DNA of 64,000 bases, from assembly GCF_004342025.1 (NCBI RefSeq), contig NZ_SLWN01000006.1:310001-374000 (forward strand), written 5' to 3'. Below the pieces are notes generated by a model. The model did no database searches, was not told the DNA's origin, and worked only from the letters and a program-made list of their open reading frames with translations. Position 1 is the stretch's first letter. Each line of letters opens with the position of its first letter. Both the position numbers and the translations under genes were made by a program. Below are positions 15,140 through 23,867 of the stretch, one piece after another. Source of the stretch: Kribbella steppae (GTDB taxonomy: Bacteria > Actinomycetota > Actinomycetes > Propionibacteriales > Kribbellaceae).

Positions 15140-16324
15140 TCAGACAGCGGCCAGATAGCCGCTGGACAGTGGTGGCCAAGCGGCCAGTTCGGATGCTTCG
15201 GCGTCGAGTGCGCGTCCGAGCTCTTTCTGCAGTGTGACGAACTCGGGCACCGGCGGATAGGTGGCCAGGGCGACGGTCAGCTCGAAGACCGGCCGGAGGG
15301 CGCGATCCCGCTGACGCTGGTAGTCGGACAGCGCGTCGAGATCACCGCGAAGCGCGCGATGGAGCGCGGCGGCCAGCAGTTCGGCGTCCCGGTAGGCGTC
15401 CGACATCCCGTGCCCGGTGACCGGATCCCGGTGGTACCCGGCATCGCCGACCAGCGCCCAGCCCGGCCCGTGCGCCCGGCGGATGAAGTTCGGAGCGCGG
15501 AACATGCCGGCGACCGGCGACGTACGTCGCCCAGCGCGAAGGCGCTCAGCCAGCGCAGGGGCGACCAGCTCCAGGTACGACGTGAACGCGTCCTCCCGAG
15601 ACTCCGAGCGACGGCGTGCACGGTGCGCATCTTCGATCGGACTGCAGATCCAGACACACGCCTCGCCGTGATGAGTCGGGAAGACTCCAGTGAGTGCCCG
15701 GTCGGCGACGATCAGTTCGATGCCGTCCCATGGCAGCTGGTCGTAGTACGCATACTGCGCCGCGCCCCAGGCGCCACGGTCTTCGATGATCTCCGCACCC
15801 ACTGCGCGAGCGACCCGGGAGCCGAGTCCGTCCGCGCCGACGACGAATCGAGCCGTCAGGTCTACCGGCGTACCTGCGCGATCGTGCCCGTGCACACCAG
15901 TCGCGCGGCCGGCGTGGTCAACGTGGACGCCGTCGATCGTGACGCCGAGCCACAACTGAGCTCCGGCGTCAACCGCGGCCTCGGCCACGAGCGTGTCGAG
16001 GATGTGCCGACGCGGTGCGATCAGCAGATCGACCCCGGCGCTGTCCTTCACCGGCCGGGTGATCGACTGACCCTCGGCCGTGAAGGTGACCTGCCGGATG
16101 GCCGGCGCTCCGCTGTCCAGGACAGCGTCGAGCAATCCCCAGCGCTGCAACTGCACGACACCGGACCGGGCGAGTTGATGCGTCGACAGCGTGTCGGACG
16201 GGAACTCGTCCCGATCGACCAGGACGACATCGTGTCCCTGCCTGGCGAGCAGCAGTGCGGTGGCTGCTCCGGCGGCTCGGGCGCCTACGACGACCACGTC
16301 GTGGCGGCGGTTCAAAGAGTGCAT
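15140..16324 (-). CDS. FAD-dependent monooxygenase / geranylgeranyl-reductase-like oxidoreductase
   Basis: The 394-residue flavoprotein has the N-terminal dinucleotide motif DVVVVGARAAGAATALLLARQGHDVVLVDRD, a class A monooxygenase DG motif (FVVGADGLGSRVARAVG) and the GD motif (GWALVGDAGYHRDPVTGHGMSDAYRDAELLA). It would use FAD and NAD(P)H to hydroxylate or reduce a small aromatic or lipid substrate. It is the first gene of the minus-strand operon, with OsmC, PIG-L, MaoC and VOC genes behind it, and is divergent from the LAL regulator. No Shine-Dalgarno is visible before ATG 16324, so the transcript may be leaderless. Confidence 0.9.
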   Translation of the reverse strand: MHSLNRRHDVVVVGARAAGAATALLLARQGHDVVLVDRDEFPSDTLSTHQLARSGVVQLQRWGLLDAVLDSGAPAIRQVTFTAEGQSITRPVKDSAGVDLLIAPRRHILDTLVAEAAVDAGAQLWLGVTIDGVHVDHAGRATGVHGHDRAGTPVDLTARFVVGADGLGSRVARAVGAEIIEDRGAWGAAQYAYYDQLPWDGIELIVADRALTGVFPTHHGEACVWICSPIEDAHRARRRSESREDAFTSYLELVAPALAERLRAGRRTSPVAGMFRAPNFIRRAHGPGWALVGDAGYHRDPVTGHGMSDAYRDAELLAAALHRALRGDLDALSDYQRQRDRALRPVFELTVALATYPPVPEFVTLQKELGRALDAEASELAAWPPLSSGYLAAV

Positions 16325-16384
16325 GCATCGTTTGTAGGCCCGCGCCGTACCCCGCCGAATCCGTCGCGACTACCTAGATCGGGG

Positions 16385-16399
16385 CTCGGCACTACCGAG
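16385..16399. promoter_or_regulatory. Inverted repeat between the monooxygenase operon and the LAL regulator
   Basis: CTCGG-N5-CCGAG (16385-16399) lies midway in the 107-base divergent promoter. It is the only clear palindrome there and could be the site of the adjacent LuxR-type regulator. No promoter hexamers were assigned. Confidence 0.35.
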
Positions 16400-16431
16400 G
16401 TCGGGTGCACAATCGGGTGGGGGTGGGATGA

Positions 16432-19011
16432 ATGCTCGAGCGTGAGCGGGAGTTGGCGGAGCTCGCTGCGGCCGCTGAGGAGGCCAAGGCGGGCGACGGC
16501 TCGGTCGTTCTGATCACGGGGGAGGCCGGGATCGGCAAGTCGAGTCTGATCGGTGCGCTGCCCTCGGTGCTGCCGGACGGGACGCGCCTGCTGGTCGGCT
16601 ACTGCGACGACCTCGCGACGCCGCGCGTACTCGGGCCGCTCCGGGATCTGGTGGGCGGCGTGGGAGGAACGCTCACCAAAGCACTCGACTCCGGCGACCG
16701 GAACGGTGTGAGCGACGCCCTCAGAGCCGAGCTGGACCGGCCCGAGGATCCGGCCGTCCTCGTCGTGGAGGACATCCACTGGGCCGACGAGGCGACTCTC
16801 GACGTACTGCGCTTCCTGGTACGGCGGATCGCCAGCCTGCCCGCCGTACTCGTGCTGTCGTACCGGGACGTGGAGCTCACCCGGGATCACCCTCTGCAGC
16901 ACCTGCTCGGTCTCGCGTCCGGCACTCCGCGGCTCCGGCGGCTGCGCCCGGCCCGGTTGTCCGCTGCCGCGGTACGCCGATTGGCGGTGGACACTGGGGT
17001 CGACGCCGACCGCGTCTTCGCGGTCACGTCGGGTAATCCGTTCTTCGTTGCCGAGATCTTCGCGTCCGGCGACCTGGACCACGTACCGCCCACGGTGACC
17101 GAGGCGGTCGCAGCCAGGCTGGCAGACCTCGACGCGTCCACGCGGGACGCACTGGAACAGCTGGCCGTCGTGCCGTCAGCCGTGGAGAGGTGGCTGGTCG
17201 AGGCGGTGGTGCCGAGTGGGCTGGCGTCGCTCGCCGAGGCCGAACGTCGCGGCGTGCTCGTGGTTTCCCCGACCGGTGTGTCGTTCACCCACGAGCTCGC
17301 CCGCCGCGCCGTCGTGGACTCGATGCCGGCAGCTCGCCGGGTGGCCTGCGACCAGGCCGTGCTCACGGCGCTCCTCGATCATCCCGACCGGGTCGATCTG
17401 TCCCGGATCGTGCACCACGCGACGCAGGCCGGCGCCGTCGAGGTGATCGTCGGGCACGGCCCGGTGGCGGCTCGCGAGGCCTCGGCTGCCGGGTCCCACC
17501 GCGAGGCCGTGGCGCATTACCGGCTGGTGCTCGACCACCGGGAGCTGTTCTCACCGGCGGAGCAGGCCGATCTGTTCGACGGCTACGCGGTGGAGTGCTA
17601 CACCATCGGATCCGCGGCGCTCGCCGTCCGTGCGCAGGAAGAGGCCGTCAAGCTGCGCCGGTCCCTCGGGGATCTGCGGGCGCTCGGCCTCAGCCTGCGC
17701 TGGCTGTCGCGGATGAACTGGTGGGCGGGCTCCCGGCCGAAGGCGGAGGCGAGCGGTACGGAGGCGATCGAGGTGCTCGAGCGCGCCGGCGACGAACGTG
17801 CGCTGGCTCTTGCGCTGAGCAACCAATCGCAGCTGTGCATGCTGGCCGGCCGGCAGCCGGAGTGTGTCACCGTCGGCCGGCGGGCGGTCGCGATGGCCCG
17901 CGACCTCGACGACCCCGGCCTGTTGTCGCACGCGTTGAACAACGTCGGCGTGGCGCTCTGGGAGGAAGGCTACCCGGAAGGTCAGTCCCTGCTGGAGGAA
18001 AGCCTCGCGGTCGCCCTCGAAGCGGGTGAGGTCGAACATGCCTGCCGCGCGTATGTGAACATCAGCTGGCAGTTGGCCGACCTGTCCCGGTTCGCCGAGG
18101 CGGAACGCTTGCTCGAGGACGCCATCGACCTGGCCGACGAGGCCGAGTTCCACGGGTTTCGCCGGTACATGGAGGTCACCCGCGCGACTGTGTACCTCGC
18201 GCTCGGCCGGTGGGACGAGGCCGAATGGGGGGCGACGTCGAGCGATGACGCCGAGATGATCACGCGCTGCCCGGCCCTGGTCGTGGCCGGGACGGTGCGG
18301 TCCAGGCGCGGTCAGGAAGGCGGCCGTCAACGGCTCGACGAGGCATGGGAACTCGCTCAGCAACTCGGTGAGGCGCAACGTACCGGTCCGTCCGCGGCCG
18401 CCCTCCTCGAGGCGGCGTGGTTGCAGGGAGATCTCGCGTGGGTAGCAGCCGGCGTGGCGCCGGCGTACGAGGACGTGAGGCGTTTCGGTCGCGCGACACC
18501 GGCGGCGGCGTTCGGGTACTGGCTGCGCGTCGCCGGTCAGGACGTGTCGCTCGGCGACTCCGACCAGCCTTATGCACTCCTGGCCGCGGGACAGTGGCGG
18601 CAGGCGGCTGAGGCGTGGCAGCGGGCCGGCTGTCCGTACGAACATGCGCTCGCGCTGGCGCAGAGCGACGACCCGGGTGACCTGCTGTCCGCACTCGGCA
18701 TGCTCGACGAACTGGGCGCGGAACCACTGGCACGTCGCGTACGACTGAGGCTGCGCGAGCTCGGAGTCGCCCGCATTCCGCGCGGTCGCGTCCAGACGAC
18801 GAGAGACAACCCCGCCGGACTCACCGAGCGGCAGACCGACGTCGTTCGGTTGCTCGCCGAAGGGCTGACGAACGCCGAGATCGCGGCCCGGCTGGTGCTG
18901 TCCGTACGCACGGTGGACACCCACGTCGCCGCGATCCTGGACAAACTCGACGCCAAGACCCGCCGCGACGCCGCGACCCGCGCCAAGGCTCTCGGCCTCC
19001 TGCCCGTTTGA
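16432..19011 (+). CDS. LuxR-family regulator of the LAL type (ATPase plus HTH)
   Basis: The 859-residue protein starts with an AAA/STAND ATPase domain: Walker A ITGEAGIGKSS (residues ~29-38) and Walker B VLVVEDIHWADEATLDVL. A long helical TPR-like middle follows (alanine-rich repeats such as LSNQSQLCMLAGRQPECVTVGRRA). It ends in a LuxR HTH (LTERQTDVVRLLAEGLTNAEIAARLVLSVRTVDTHV). LAL regulators are usually pathway activators. Here the likely target is the divergent monooxygenase operon, an inference from position. The ATG at 16432 begins MLEREREL, the usual LAL N-terminus; a GGGTGGG stretch upstream is a weak ribosome site. Confidence 0.92.
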   Translation: MLERERELAELAAAAEEAKAGDGSVVLITGEAGIGKSSLIGALPSVLPDGTRLLVGYCDDLATPRVLGPLRDLVGGVGGTLTKALDSGDRNGVSDALRAELDRPEDPAVLVVEDIHWADEATLDVLRFLVRRIASLPAVLVLSYRDVELTRDHPLQHLLGLASGTPRLRRLRPARLSAAAVRRLAVDTGVDADRVFAVTSGNPFFVAEIFASGDLDHVPPTVTEAVAARLADLDASTRDALEQLAVVPSAVERWLVEAVVPSGLASLAEAERRGVLVVSPTGVSFTHELARRAVVDSMPAARRVACDQAVLTALLDHPDRVDLSRIVHHATQAGAVEVIVGHGPVAAREASAAGSHREAVAHYRLVLDHRELFSPAEQADLFDGYAVECYTIGSAALAVRAQEEAVKLRRSLGDLRALGLSLRWLSRMNWWAGSRPKAEASGTEAIEVLERAGDERALALALSNQSQLCMLAGRQPECVTVGRRAVAMARDLDDPGLLSHALNNVGVALWEEGYPEGQSLLEESLAVALEAGEVEHACRAYVNISWQLADLSRFAEAERLLEDAIDLADEAEFHGFRRYMEVTRATVYLALGRWDEAEWGATSSDDAEMITRCPALVVAGTVRSRRGQEGGRQRLDEAWELAQQLGEAQRTGPSAAALLEAAWLQGDLAWVAAGVAPAYEDVRRFGRATPAAAFGYWLRVAGQDVSLGDSDQPYALLAAGQWRQAAEAWQRAGCPYEHALALAQSDDPGDLLSALGMLDELGAEPLARRVRLRLRELGVARIPRGRVQTTRDNPAGLTERQTDVVRLLAEGLTNAEIAARLVLSVRTVDTHVAAILDKLDAKTRRDAATRAKALGLLPV

Positions 19012-19055
19012 ATGGGAGGCTTACCGGAGTCAGCGTCTCGAGATGGAGGTACGGC

Positions 19056-19772
19056 GTGGGATTGCGGCCGGTGGATCTGGCCCGGCGGGCCGGGATCTCG
19101 ACGCAGTTGGTGCGCAACTACGAGGCGGCCGGGATCCTGCCGCCGGCGCCGCGGACCGAGAGCGGTTATCGGCAGTACGGCGATGAGCACCTGTCGGCTC
19201 TGCTGACCTATCGCGCCCTCGCGCCGGGGTTCGGGGCTGAGGTCGCGACCGAGATCATGCAGGCCGTGCACACAGGTAATGAGGCGTTGGCCTATCGGCT
19301 GGTGGATGCGTCGCATGCCGGGCTACATCAGCAGAGGTTGGCGACGGATGCGGCCAGTGAGGCGCTGGGGGCCGCGGCAGCCGAGTTCCTTGACGAGCCG
19401 CCAGCGTCGGGACCCTCGTTGCTGGTGGGGGAGTTGGCACACCAGTTGGGCGTACGTACGTCGGCCCTGCGTGTCTGGGAAGCGGCCGGTCTGCTGGCAC
19501 CGACGCGGGAGCCGGGGACGAAGTACCGGCGGTACGGGCCGGAGCAGGTGCGGGACGCCCGGATCATCCACATGCTGCGGCAGGGGCGGTACTACTTCGA
19601 GCAGATCAAGCCGGTGATCGAGGGATTGCGTCGTACCGGAAGCACGGAGGCGTTGCGGGACGCGATCGCCGAACGCCGTGCCGCGCACGACCAGCGCACC
19701 AAGTCGATGCTGTACGGCGCCGCCCTCCTGCACCAGTTGATCGAGGAGAAGCGGCTACTGCGGGACGGCTAG
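19056..19772 (+). CDS. Regulator with two tandem MerR-type DNA-binding domains
   Basis: The 238-residue protein has a first MerR winged helix at residues ~1-70 (LRPVDLARRAGISTQLVRNYEAAGILPPAPRTESGYRQYG). A second follows at ~128-195 (LLVGELAHQLGVRTSALRVWEAAGLLAPTREPGTKYRRYG) with a helical effector tail (QIKPVIEGLRRTGS). Ordinary MerR proteins have one such domain and dimerise, so this one may bind as a pseudo-dimer. GTG 19056 has GGAGGT five bases upstream; a longer frame starting inside the LAL gene is rejected. It follows the LAL gene by 44 bases and overlaps the converging cyclase gene by 18. Confidence 0.85.
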   Translation: MGLRPVDLARRAGISTQLVRNYEAAGILPPAPRTESGYRQYGDEHLSALLTYRALAPGFGAEVATEIMQAVHTGNEALAYRLVDASHAGLHQQRLATDAASEALGAAAAEFLDEPPASGPSLLVGELAHQLGVRTSALRVWEAAGLLAPTREPGTKYRRYGPEQVRDARIIHMLRQGRYYFEQIKPVIEGLRRTGSTEALRDAIAERRAAHDQRTKSMLYGAALLHQLIEEKRLLRDG

Positions 19773-21311
19773 GTGAGTCGGTTCTGAGCGGCCGCGGACG
19801 GTGACCTGGTCGCCCGGATGCCAGTGGGCGGCCTCGGCGGGAGCGGCTTCGTCCACTGCGGTCATGGAGGCGATGAGGCGTGCCGGGGTGGATTTGGCGA
19901 GCTCGGTCAGGCGGGCGGCCTCGTTGACCGGGTCTCCGATCACGGTGTACTCGTGGCGCCGCACGTCGCCCACCGTGCCGGCGACCACGATGCCTGCCGT
20001 CACCCCGATGCCGGCTGTTGCCTCGGGCAACTCCTCGGCCAGCCTGCGGGCCAGCGTGCGTCCGGCCCGCAGCGCACTCCCGGCCGCGTCCGGCAGCTCG
20101 GCCGGTGCGCCGAAGACCGCCAGCGCGGCGTCGCCGGCGAACTTGTTCACGAACCCGCCCTGCCGGACCACCTCGTCGACCACGATCGTGAAGAACCGGT
20201 TGAGCAGCTGGACCACCTCGGTGGGCGCCCGTTCCGCCGCGAGCTCGGTGGAACCGACCAGGTCGACGAACAGTACGGCGGCGAACCGCTCCTCCCCGCC
20301 GAGCCGGTCACTGGTCAAGGCCTCCCGGACCACTTCAGGACCGACGTACCGCCCGAAGAGGTCTCGGATCCGCTCGCGCTCACGCAACCCCTCGGCCATC
20401 TTGTTGAACCCGGCCTGCAACGACCCGAGCTCCGTACCGTCGAACACCGGGATGCGAACGTCCAGCTGTCCGTCACCGATCAGCGTCAGCGCGTTCCGCA
20501 CCGACCGGACCGGCGCGACCACCGACTTGGCGGCCAACATGGTCAGCAGCCAGCCGTTCAGCAGCACGACCATGCCTAAGGCAAGGATCATCACCGAGAG
20601 CCGGGTGGGGGAGACCTCGCCCTCGATCAGCGCGAGCACGGCGGCCAGCATCAACCCGGCAACCGGGACACCAGATCCAACGGCCCAGAAGAACACGGTC
20701 CGCGCCTTGAGCCCGGCCGAGAGCAGCCGCCGGGGAGGCGGCGAATCGACCAGCGCCCGTGCAGCGACTGGCCGGAGCGCGAACTCGGTCAGCAAGTACG
20801 ACACCGCACACGTGACGATCGCGCCGTCGACGATGGTGACCGCGATCCGCAGCGCGTTCTCCGGCTGCAGCACCAGCGTCATCACGGTGAAGATCACGCA
20901 AGCCAGCAGCCACAGGAAGACCTCGATCAGAGTGAGCCGGAGCGGCAGCCGCAGCGTGGCGATCTGGTCCTTCCGGGTGGCCGGCCGATCCTCGTCCACC
21001 CACCTGGTCACCCGGCGGGTCATCCGCGTGCTCCAGAAACAGCCGATCACCACCGCGACCAGGAAGTACGCCGGGATGATGATTGCCTCGAGCATCTGCA
21101 GCTGATCGACCAGCGGCGGACCCGGCAGCACGAACACCGCGAGCACGAACACGACCGCCGCGCCGATCAGATTGCTCCCGATCGAGAACGTCATCATCAG
21201 GACCCGCAGCCGGAGCCGGAGCACCCGCGGGCTCTGGTCGACCGGTCCGAGCAGCCAGGATCCGAACGGACGCCGCTCCAGCACCAGCTCCGGACTTCCC
21301 TGGGACATCAT
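19755..21311 (-). CDS. Membrane-bound class III adenylate cyclase
   Basis: This ~518-residue protein has about six transmembrane helices (residues ~30-290), a HAMP linker (SVVAPVRSVRNALTLIGDGQLDVRIPVF) and a class III cyclase domain. The catalytic set is complete: metal Asp in VLFVDLVGST, Lys and second Asp in NKFAGDAALAVFG, base-recognition Asp in YTVIGDPVNEAARL, and the Asn/Arg transition-state pair in the same stretch. It should make cyclic AMP at the membrane. The start at 21311 (MMSQGSPELV) is the best family start; no good Shine-Dalgarno is visible and a GTG two codons upstream is possible. A far longer upstream extension overlaps the CapA gene and is rejected. Confidence 0.9.
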   Translation of the reverse strand: MMSQGSPELVLERRPFGSWLLGPVDQSPRVLRLRLRVLMMTFSIGSNLIGAAVVFVLAVFVLPGPPLVDQLQMLEAIIIPAYFLVAVVIGCFWSTRMTRRVTRWVDEDRPATRKDQIATLRLPLRLTLIEVFLWLLACVIFTVMTLVLQPENALRIAVTIVDGAIVTCAVSYLLTEFALRPVAARALVDSPPPRRLLSAGLKARTVFFWAVGSGVPVAGLMLAAVLALIEGEVSPTRLSVMILALGMVVLLNGWLLTMLAAKSVVAPVRSVRNALTLIGDGQLDVRIPVFDGTELGSLQAGFNKMAEGLRERERIRDLFGRYVGPEVVREALTSDRLGGEERFAAVLFVDLVGSTELAAERAPTEVVQLLNRFFTIVVDEVVRQGGFVNKFAGDAALAVFGAPAELPDAAGSALRAGRTLARRLAEELPEATAGIGVTAGIVVAGTVGDVRRHEYTVIGDPVNEAARLTELAKSTPARLIASMTAVDEAAPAEAAHWHPGDQVTVRGRSEPTHLAVPQ

Positions 21312-21396
21312 GGTCACAGTCTGCTGGTAGGCACCCCCGATTCCGCAACCGCCTTGCCGCGCGGAGGAATTGAACGAGGTCGCTACCGTAGGTGAT

Positions 21397-22770
21397 ATGT
21401 CCGTGGGGTGGCAGGTCTCGCTGGCTGCTCTCGCGGCGGCCGTCCTGGTCGCCTGCTCCGACGACGGCGCCGCTCCCCAGCCCTCGCCCACCACGTCCAG
21501 CCCGGCACCCGCGGCCACCTCACCGACCACCCCACCGGTCGACACGCCGGCACCGACCCGGACGACGCCGGCCAGGACCCAGCCGCTGGTCCTGGCGATC
21601 CACCCCACCCGCGCCGCCCAGGACATCGACATCACCACGGCCCGCTCGATCGTCCGGGGAACCCTCAAGTCCTGGCGCGGCTTCCAGGTCGGCTCACTCC
21701 GCCGGGCGCAGAATTCGACGAACACTCTCGCCCTGGTGCCCGCCTCTGCGGCCGGCCCGTCCATTCGCCCGCTCACCGTCGCCGGCATCGACCCATTCAA
21801 GGACCCAGCGGCTTACCCGCTGCGAACCGCCGGACCGCAAGCCGCCGCTGACGTCATCGACCTGACCGTCGGCGGTGACGTCATGCTCGGCCGCCGGGTG
21901 GCGACCGCGGCAGCCAGGACCGGCGACGTCTCCAGACCCCTGCGCGCGATCGGACCGCAGTTGGCGTCCGCGGACCTGACCGTGGTCAACCTCGAGAGCA
22001 CGCTGTCCCAGGCGGGCACGCCCCAGCAAGGCGGCGACTCCTTCGCCGCCCCACCTGGTGTCGTCGCCGGACTGCGTGACGCCGGCGTCGACGTACTCTC
22101 GCTGGCCAACAACCATGTCGGCGACTTCCAGCAGCGCGCTCTGCTCGACACGGTCCGCCTGGTGCGAGCCGGCGGCATTCAACCGGTAGGGGCCGGCGGC
22201 AACCTCACCGAGGCTGCCCAGCCGGTGATCGAGACACGCGCCGGCGTGCGCTTCGGCTTCCTGGCCTTCAACGCGATCGGCGAGACACCGCGCGCGACAG
22301 CCACCAGCCCGGGCGCGTTCAGCCTGCGAATGCCACCACGGACGGGACCGCTCAACGAGGCAGACCTGGCCGCAGTCACCCGTGCGATCCAGACGCTGAA
22401 GTCAGCGGTCGACGTGGTCGTCGTACTGCCGCACTGGGGTCAGCAGTACACCCATACGCCGGTGTCGGCGCAACGCACCGTTGCGACTGCACTCACCGAG
22501 GCTGGAGCCGACCTGGTGATCGGTGGCCATCCGCACTGGGTGCAGAGCGTGGAGTTCCCACGGGGCAAGGTGGTCGCGCATTCACTGGGGAATCTGGTGT
22601 TCGACATGGACTTCTCCCAGCAGACCCAGGAAGGCGTGCTGCTGGAACTCACGTACTGGGACAAGACTTTGAAGGCTGCCCGTCTCACGCCGTACGTGAT
22701 CGGTAGCGACTTCAGCCCGCGCGTGGTGACGGGCACGAGGGCCGAGCAGATCCTGGCCGACATCCGCTAA
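21397..22770 (+). CDS. CapA-family lipoprotein (poly-gamma-glutamate/capsule-type metallophosphatase fold)
   Basis: The 457-residue protein begins with a lipoprotein signal (MSVGWQVSLAALAAAVLVAC, lipobox LVAC) and a Ser/Thr/Pro-rich linker (residues ~25-60). The CapA domain follows: LTVGGDVMLGRRVA, VVNLESTLS, VDVLSLANNHVGDFQ, VVLPHWGQQYTH and LVIGGHPHWVQ, with metal-binding Asp/Asn/His of a calcineurin-like phosphatase fold. It would act on the outer face of the membrane, perhaps on a cell-wall or capsular polymer. ATG 21397 with AGGTG upstream gives the correct signal peptide; TTG at 21370 lies too close to its GGAGG. It converges with and overlaps the M28 peptidase gene by four bases. Confidence 0.88.
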   Translation: MSVGWQVSLAALAAAVLVACSDDGAAPQPSPTTSSPAPAATSPTTPPVDTPAPTRTTPARTQPLVLAIHPTRAAQDIDITTARSIVRGTLKSWRGFQVGSLRRAQNSTNTLALVPASAAGPSIRPLTVAGIDPFKDPAAYPLRTAGPQAAADVIDLTVGGDVMLGRRVATAAARTGDVSRPLRAIGPQLASADLTVVNLESTLSQAGTPQQGGDSFAAPPGVVAGLRDAGVDVLSLANNHVGDFQQRALLDTVRLVRAGGIQPVGAGGNLTEAAQPVIETRAGVRFGFLAFNAIGETPRATATSPGAFSLRMPPRTGPLNEADLAAVTRAIQTLKSAVDVVVVLPHWGQQYTHTPVSAQRTVATALTEAGADLVIGGHPHWVQSVEFPRGKVVAHSLGNLVFDMDFSQQTQEGVLLELTYWDKTLKAARLTPYVIGSDFSPRVVTGTRAEQILADIR

Positions 22771-23738
22771 CTGGCGAGCCAAGCGCCGACCACGCGCCCC
22801 ATCCGGCCGAGCTGAGCCGGTGACACGACTCGGGGCAGGTCGCGTGCGCTGTGGTACTCGGCGTACGGCGTACTGCCTAGACGGACTCCTGGGAGGCCGG
22901 AGCGGACGAAGGACCAGTGATCACTCGACCTGTTCACACAGGCCCTGCTCTGCACGCCCGCACGAGCCGCAACCGCCCGGAGCTCGTTGCGCAGCGTCAG
23001 ATCGTTCGCTTGGGCAGAGCAGATCGGTACGACGGTTCCGACGCCCACACGATCGAGGGAGACCATGCCACGCAGCGCATTGCGTTGTGCTGTCGGCAGC
23101 GAAGCGACGTACGCGCGGGAACCGTAGTGGTGCCGGTTGTCGCCGTCTCCGCGGGGCTCTTCGGCGCCGAAGGCAACGAACACGGTGGGCAGGCGCTGGG
23201 GGAGTTGGGCGGTGCCGAGCAGGACGGAGATGCCTGAGGCGTTGTCCTCGGCCCCGGGAGCCTGCGGGACGGTGTCGAGGTGGGCTCCGACGATGCGGTG
23301 CGGCGCTGCGGTCTTGAAGCCGGGTTTGGTGGCTATCAGGTTCCAGGTCGTGCCTGCACGGACCGGGACGCCCCAGGAGACGCCTGCCGGGACTCGGAGC
23401 GCCTGACGACGCGTCTGGTAGCCGGCGGCGCGGAAACGCTGCTCCAACCAGGTCAGCGCCTGCACGTACGTCGTACTGGTCGCCTCACGAGGCCCGAGGC
23501 CAGCCAGGTGGCGCACGGTGGCCATGGCGGCAGCACTGTCGAAAGCGGTCGGCCGAGGCGTGGACGGCGCAGGCATGGACGGGGCAGGCGTGGTCGGCCC
23601 AGGCGCGGACGGCGCAGTGGTGGTGACAGGAGGTGGCGCGGCGGTGGGCGTCGGAGCGCGAGTAGAGCCTGTGCTGGTACACGCGACGGTGGCCAGCAGG
23701 GTGAGGACGGCGGCCAGCGGTCTGGTGGCGGCCCACAT
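22767..23738 (-). CDS. Secreted M28-family metallopeptidase lipoprotein
   Basis: The 323-residue protein has a lipoprotein signal (MWAATRPLAAVLTLLATVAC) and a Pro/Thr/Ser linker with PAPS-like repeats (residues ~25-65). The M28 peptidase domain has all zinc ligands: H and D in GAHLDTVP, D in AEDNASG, catalytic E-E in FGAEEPRG, D in SLDRVG and H in YAEYHSARD. It probably removes N-terminal residues from peptides outside the membrane. A frame three times longer on this strand runs through the antisense of the M1 gene and is not real. Its ATG is divergent from the M1 peptidase gene; the Shine-Dalgarno is weak. Confidence 0.9.
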   Translation of the reverse strand: MWAATRPLAAVLTLLATVACTSTGSTRAPTPTAAPPPVTTTAPSAPGPTTPAPSMPAPSTPRPTAFDSAAAMATVRHLAGLGPREATSTTYVQALTWLEQRFRAAGYQTRRQALRVPAGVSWGVPVRAGTTWNLIATKPGFKTAAPHRIVGAHLDTVPQAPGAEDNASGISVLLGTAQLPQRLPTVFVAFGAEEPRGDGDNRHHYGSRAYVASLPTAQRNALRGMVSLDRVGVGTVVPICSAQANDLTLRNELRAVAARAGVQSRACVNRSSDHWSFVRSGLPGVRLGSTPYAEYHSARDLPRVVSPAQLGRMGRVVGAWLAS

Positions 23739-23867
23739 GTGTCCATGGTGCCGGGTCTGATCAAACCTAGGCCTTTTGGCACGGTGGTGCGGATGGCTCA
23801 GATTGGCCGCCCTATCCGGCTCCGCCGTGGGTACTGTTCGTCGGACACCTGACTCGGGGAGCTTTCC

